A stretch of DNA of 15,884 bases from an uncultured Clostridia bacterium (GTDB lineage: Bacteria; Bacillota; Clostridia; Lachnospirales; CAG-274): contig CANQBT010000041.1 of NCBI GenBank assembly GCA_947589405.1, forward strand, positions 1 to 15,884, written 5' to 3'. A program made the position numbers and the translations under genes. The notes under the pieces are model-generated. The model did no database searches, was not told where the DNA came from, and saw nothing but the letters and a program-made list of their open reading frames with translations. Shown here one piece after another: positions 15,411 to 15,884 of this stretch (the first letter of the stretch is position 1; each line of letters opens with the position of its first letter).

Positions 15411-15441
15411 CTCCTTTCTTTGCTCCGCTTAAAAGCAGAGC
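15411..15441 (-). promoter_or_regulatory. Leader hairpin next to the CPBP gene ribosome binding site
   Basis: In the minus-strand RNA, AGCGGAGC and GCTCTGCT (15422-15441) form an 8-bp stem including one G-U pair, with a 4-base loop. It ends only four bases before the AAAGGAG ribosome binding site (15411-15417). It could affect initiation or mRNA stability, but no known riboswitch is recognised. A second small hairpin, CGGC-GAA-GCCG, lies at 15493-15503. Confidence 0.35.
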
Positions 15442-15521
15442 TTTGTGATTTTGTATTTATATTAACTCTCCATGTTTTTAAAATCATTTGATCGGCTTCG
15501 CCGCAAATTTTTTATGTATAT

Positions 15522-15551
15522 ATTATATTATAAACAAAAATCCTTTTTCAA
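15522..15551 (-). promoter_or_regulatory. Promoter of the CPBP protease / SLH protein unit
   Basis: On the minus strand, TTGAAA (15546-15551), an 18-base spacer and TATAAT (15522-15527) form a close match to a sigma-A promoter. A second overlapping TATAAT lies at 15527-15532 but with too short a spacer. The leader would be about 110 bases. No separate promoter is evident in the 28-base gap before the giant gene, so this promoter probably drives both. Confidence 0.65.
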
Positions 15552-15806
15552 TGAGAAGAGCTTGATTTTTACGCTTTAAAAATTGACTTTTGCGTTCTTT
15601 TCGACAGTAGCCCCGTACAAGCTCTCATTTACGGAAATATATCCCATGATACACGACAAATATAGCTTTTCTATGTATACGCCATATTTTTTTGCATAAA
15701 GAACTCATTAATTGTATTTGCAATTCAAAGCCGTATGTGCTAAAGTATTTTTTGAATTTACACAATAAAATTAATAGCATCGGTACTCTTTGTGTTGCCC
15801 TTTTAT
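15552..15806. other. AT-rich intergenic region without a gene
   Basis: No coding frame with a ribosome binding site is seen. A long-range inverted repeat, AGAGCTTG (15557-15564) with CAAGCTCT (15618-15625), encloses about 53 bases. The sequence TTTTCGACAGT (near 15598) also occurs near base 95 at the other end of the window, in the same orientation. Otherwise nothing stands out. Confidence 0.4.
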
Positions 15807-15857
15807 AAAAAAAACCGACAGGCAGGTATTCGTACAAGAATACATACCTATCGGTTT
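15807..15857 (-). terminator. Terminator of a minus-strand gene beyond the right edge
   Basis: Two 20-base arms (15812-15831 and 15838-15857) pair with only three wobbles or mismatches around a 6-base loop. The minus-strand stem is followed by eight T residues (complement of A at 15807-15814). One minus-strand frame entering from the right edge ends at a TAA (15859-15861) directly before the stem, with last residues HNGDSLS. This fits the tail of an unseen gene but is too short to identify. Confidence 0.8.
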
Positions 15858-15884
15858 ATTAAGAAAGACTGTCCCCATTGTGAG

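Noticed and set aside
15047..15487. 146-codon minus-strand open frame overlapping the CPBP gene
   Set aside because: It is an out-of-frame shadow; the CPBP frame carries all family motifs and the good ribosome binding site.
15625..15837. 70-codon minus-strand frame in the right intergenic region
   Set aside because: It begins with TTG inside a terminator loop and has no ribosome binding site.
1..15884. CRISPR arrays, tRNA or rRNA genes, transposase genes
   Set aside because: No regularly spaced repeats, cloverleaf or rRNA sequence, or transposase motifs were seen on either strand.

Overview
The window looks like chromosomal DNA from an anaerobic, endospore-forming, probably gut-associated member of the Clostridia. 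This is inferred from a full-length SpoVT sporulation regulator with Bacillus-type residues, a surface protein carrying three S-layer homology (SLH) repeats, strong AGGAGG-type ribosome binding sites, and Thr/Glu-rich linkers of the ETTTEA type. A secreted pectate lyase plus a giant SLH protein would suit a plant-polysaccharide degrader such as a Monoglobus-like or other pectinolytic gut clostridium. The species cannot be fixed from this sequence alone.

Every protein gene I can support lies on the minus strand, so transcription runs from high to low coordinates. From the right edge: a U-tract terminator (about 15807-15857) closes a gene lying beyond the window. An AT-rich intergenic region holds a good sigma-A promoter (15522-15551). 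A two-gene unit follows: a CPBP-family intramembrane protease (14581-15405) and, 28 bases later, a 3028-residue secreted SLH protein (5466-14552) that fills more than half the window. Its modules are a Calx-beta-like domain split by a long acidic insert, a second Calx-beta-like domain, an AT-rich helical block, CnaB/regulatory-like beta domains, an unassigned Gly-rich beta region, propeller-like repeats, CARDB-like and Big2-like domains, a Thr/Gly linker and three SLH motifs.

Next comes a compact toxin-antitoxin pair: a VbhA-like antitoxin (5054-5257) and a Fic AMP-transferase (4434-5048), with their own promoter overlapped by a perfect palindrome and a terminator behind. Then spoVT (3617-4159) stands alone with a plausible sigma-G promoter and a perfect 15-bp terminator stem. 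Last is a pectin-degradation unit: a family PL1 pectate lyase (643-3258) followed 12 bases later by a 52-residue peptide gene (472-630), closed by a terminator at 371-410.

The left end (1-360) has no convincing gene. It holds a plus-strand terminator and a dense run of hairpins that looks like a repeat element or structured RNA. The most promising less-described items are the small peptide coupled to the pectate lyase, the antitoxin with a degenerate inhibition motif, the patchwork giant surface protein with its protease partner, and plus-strand terminators at 5387-5455 that have no plus-strand gene to serve.
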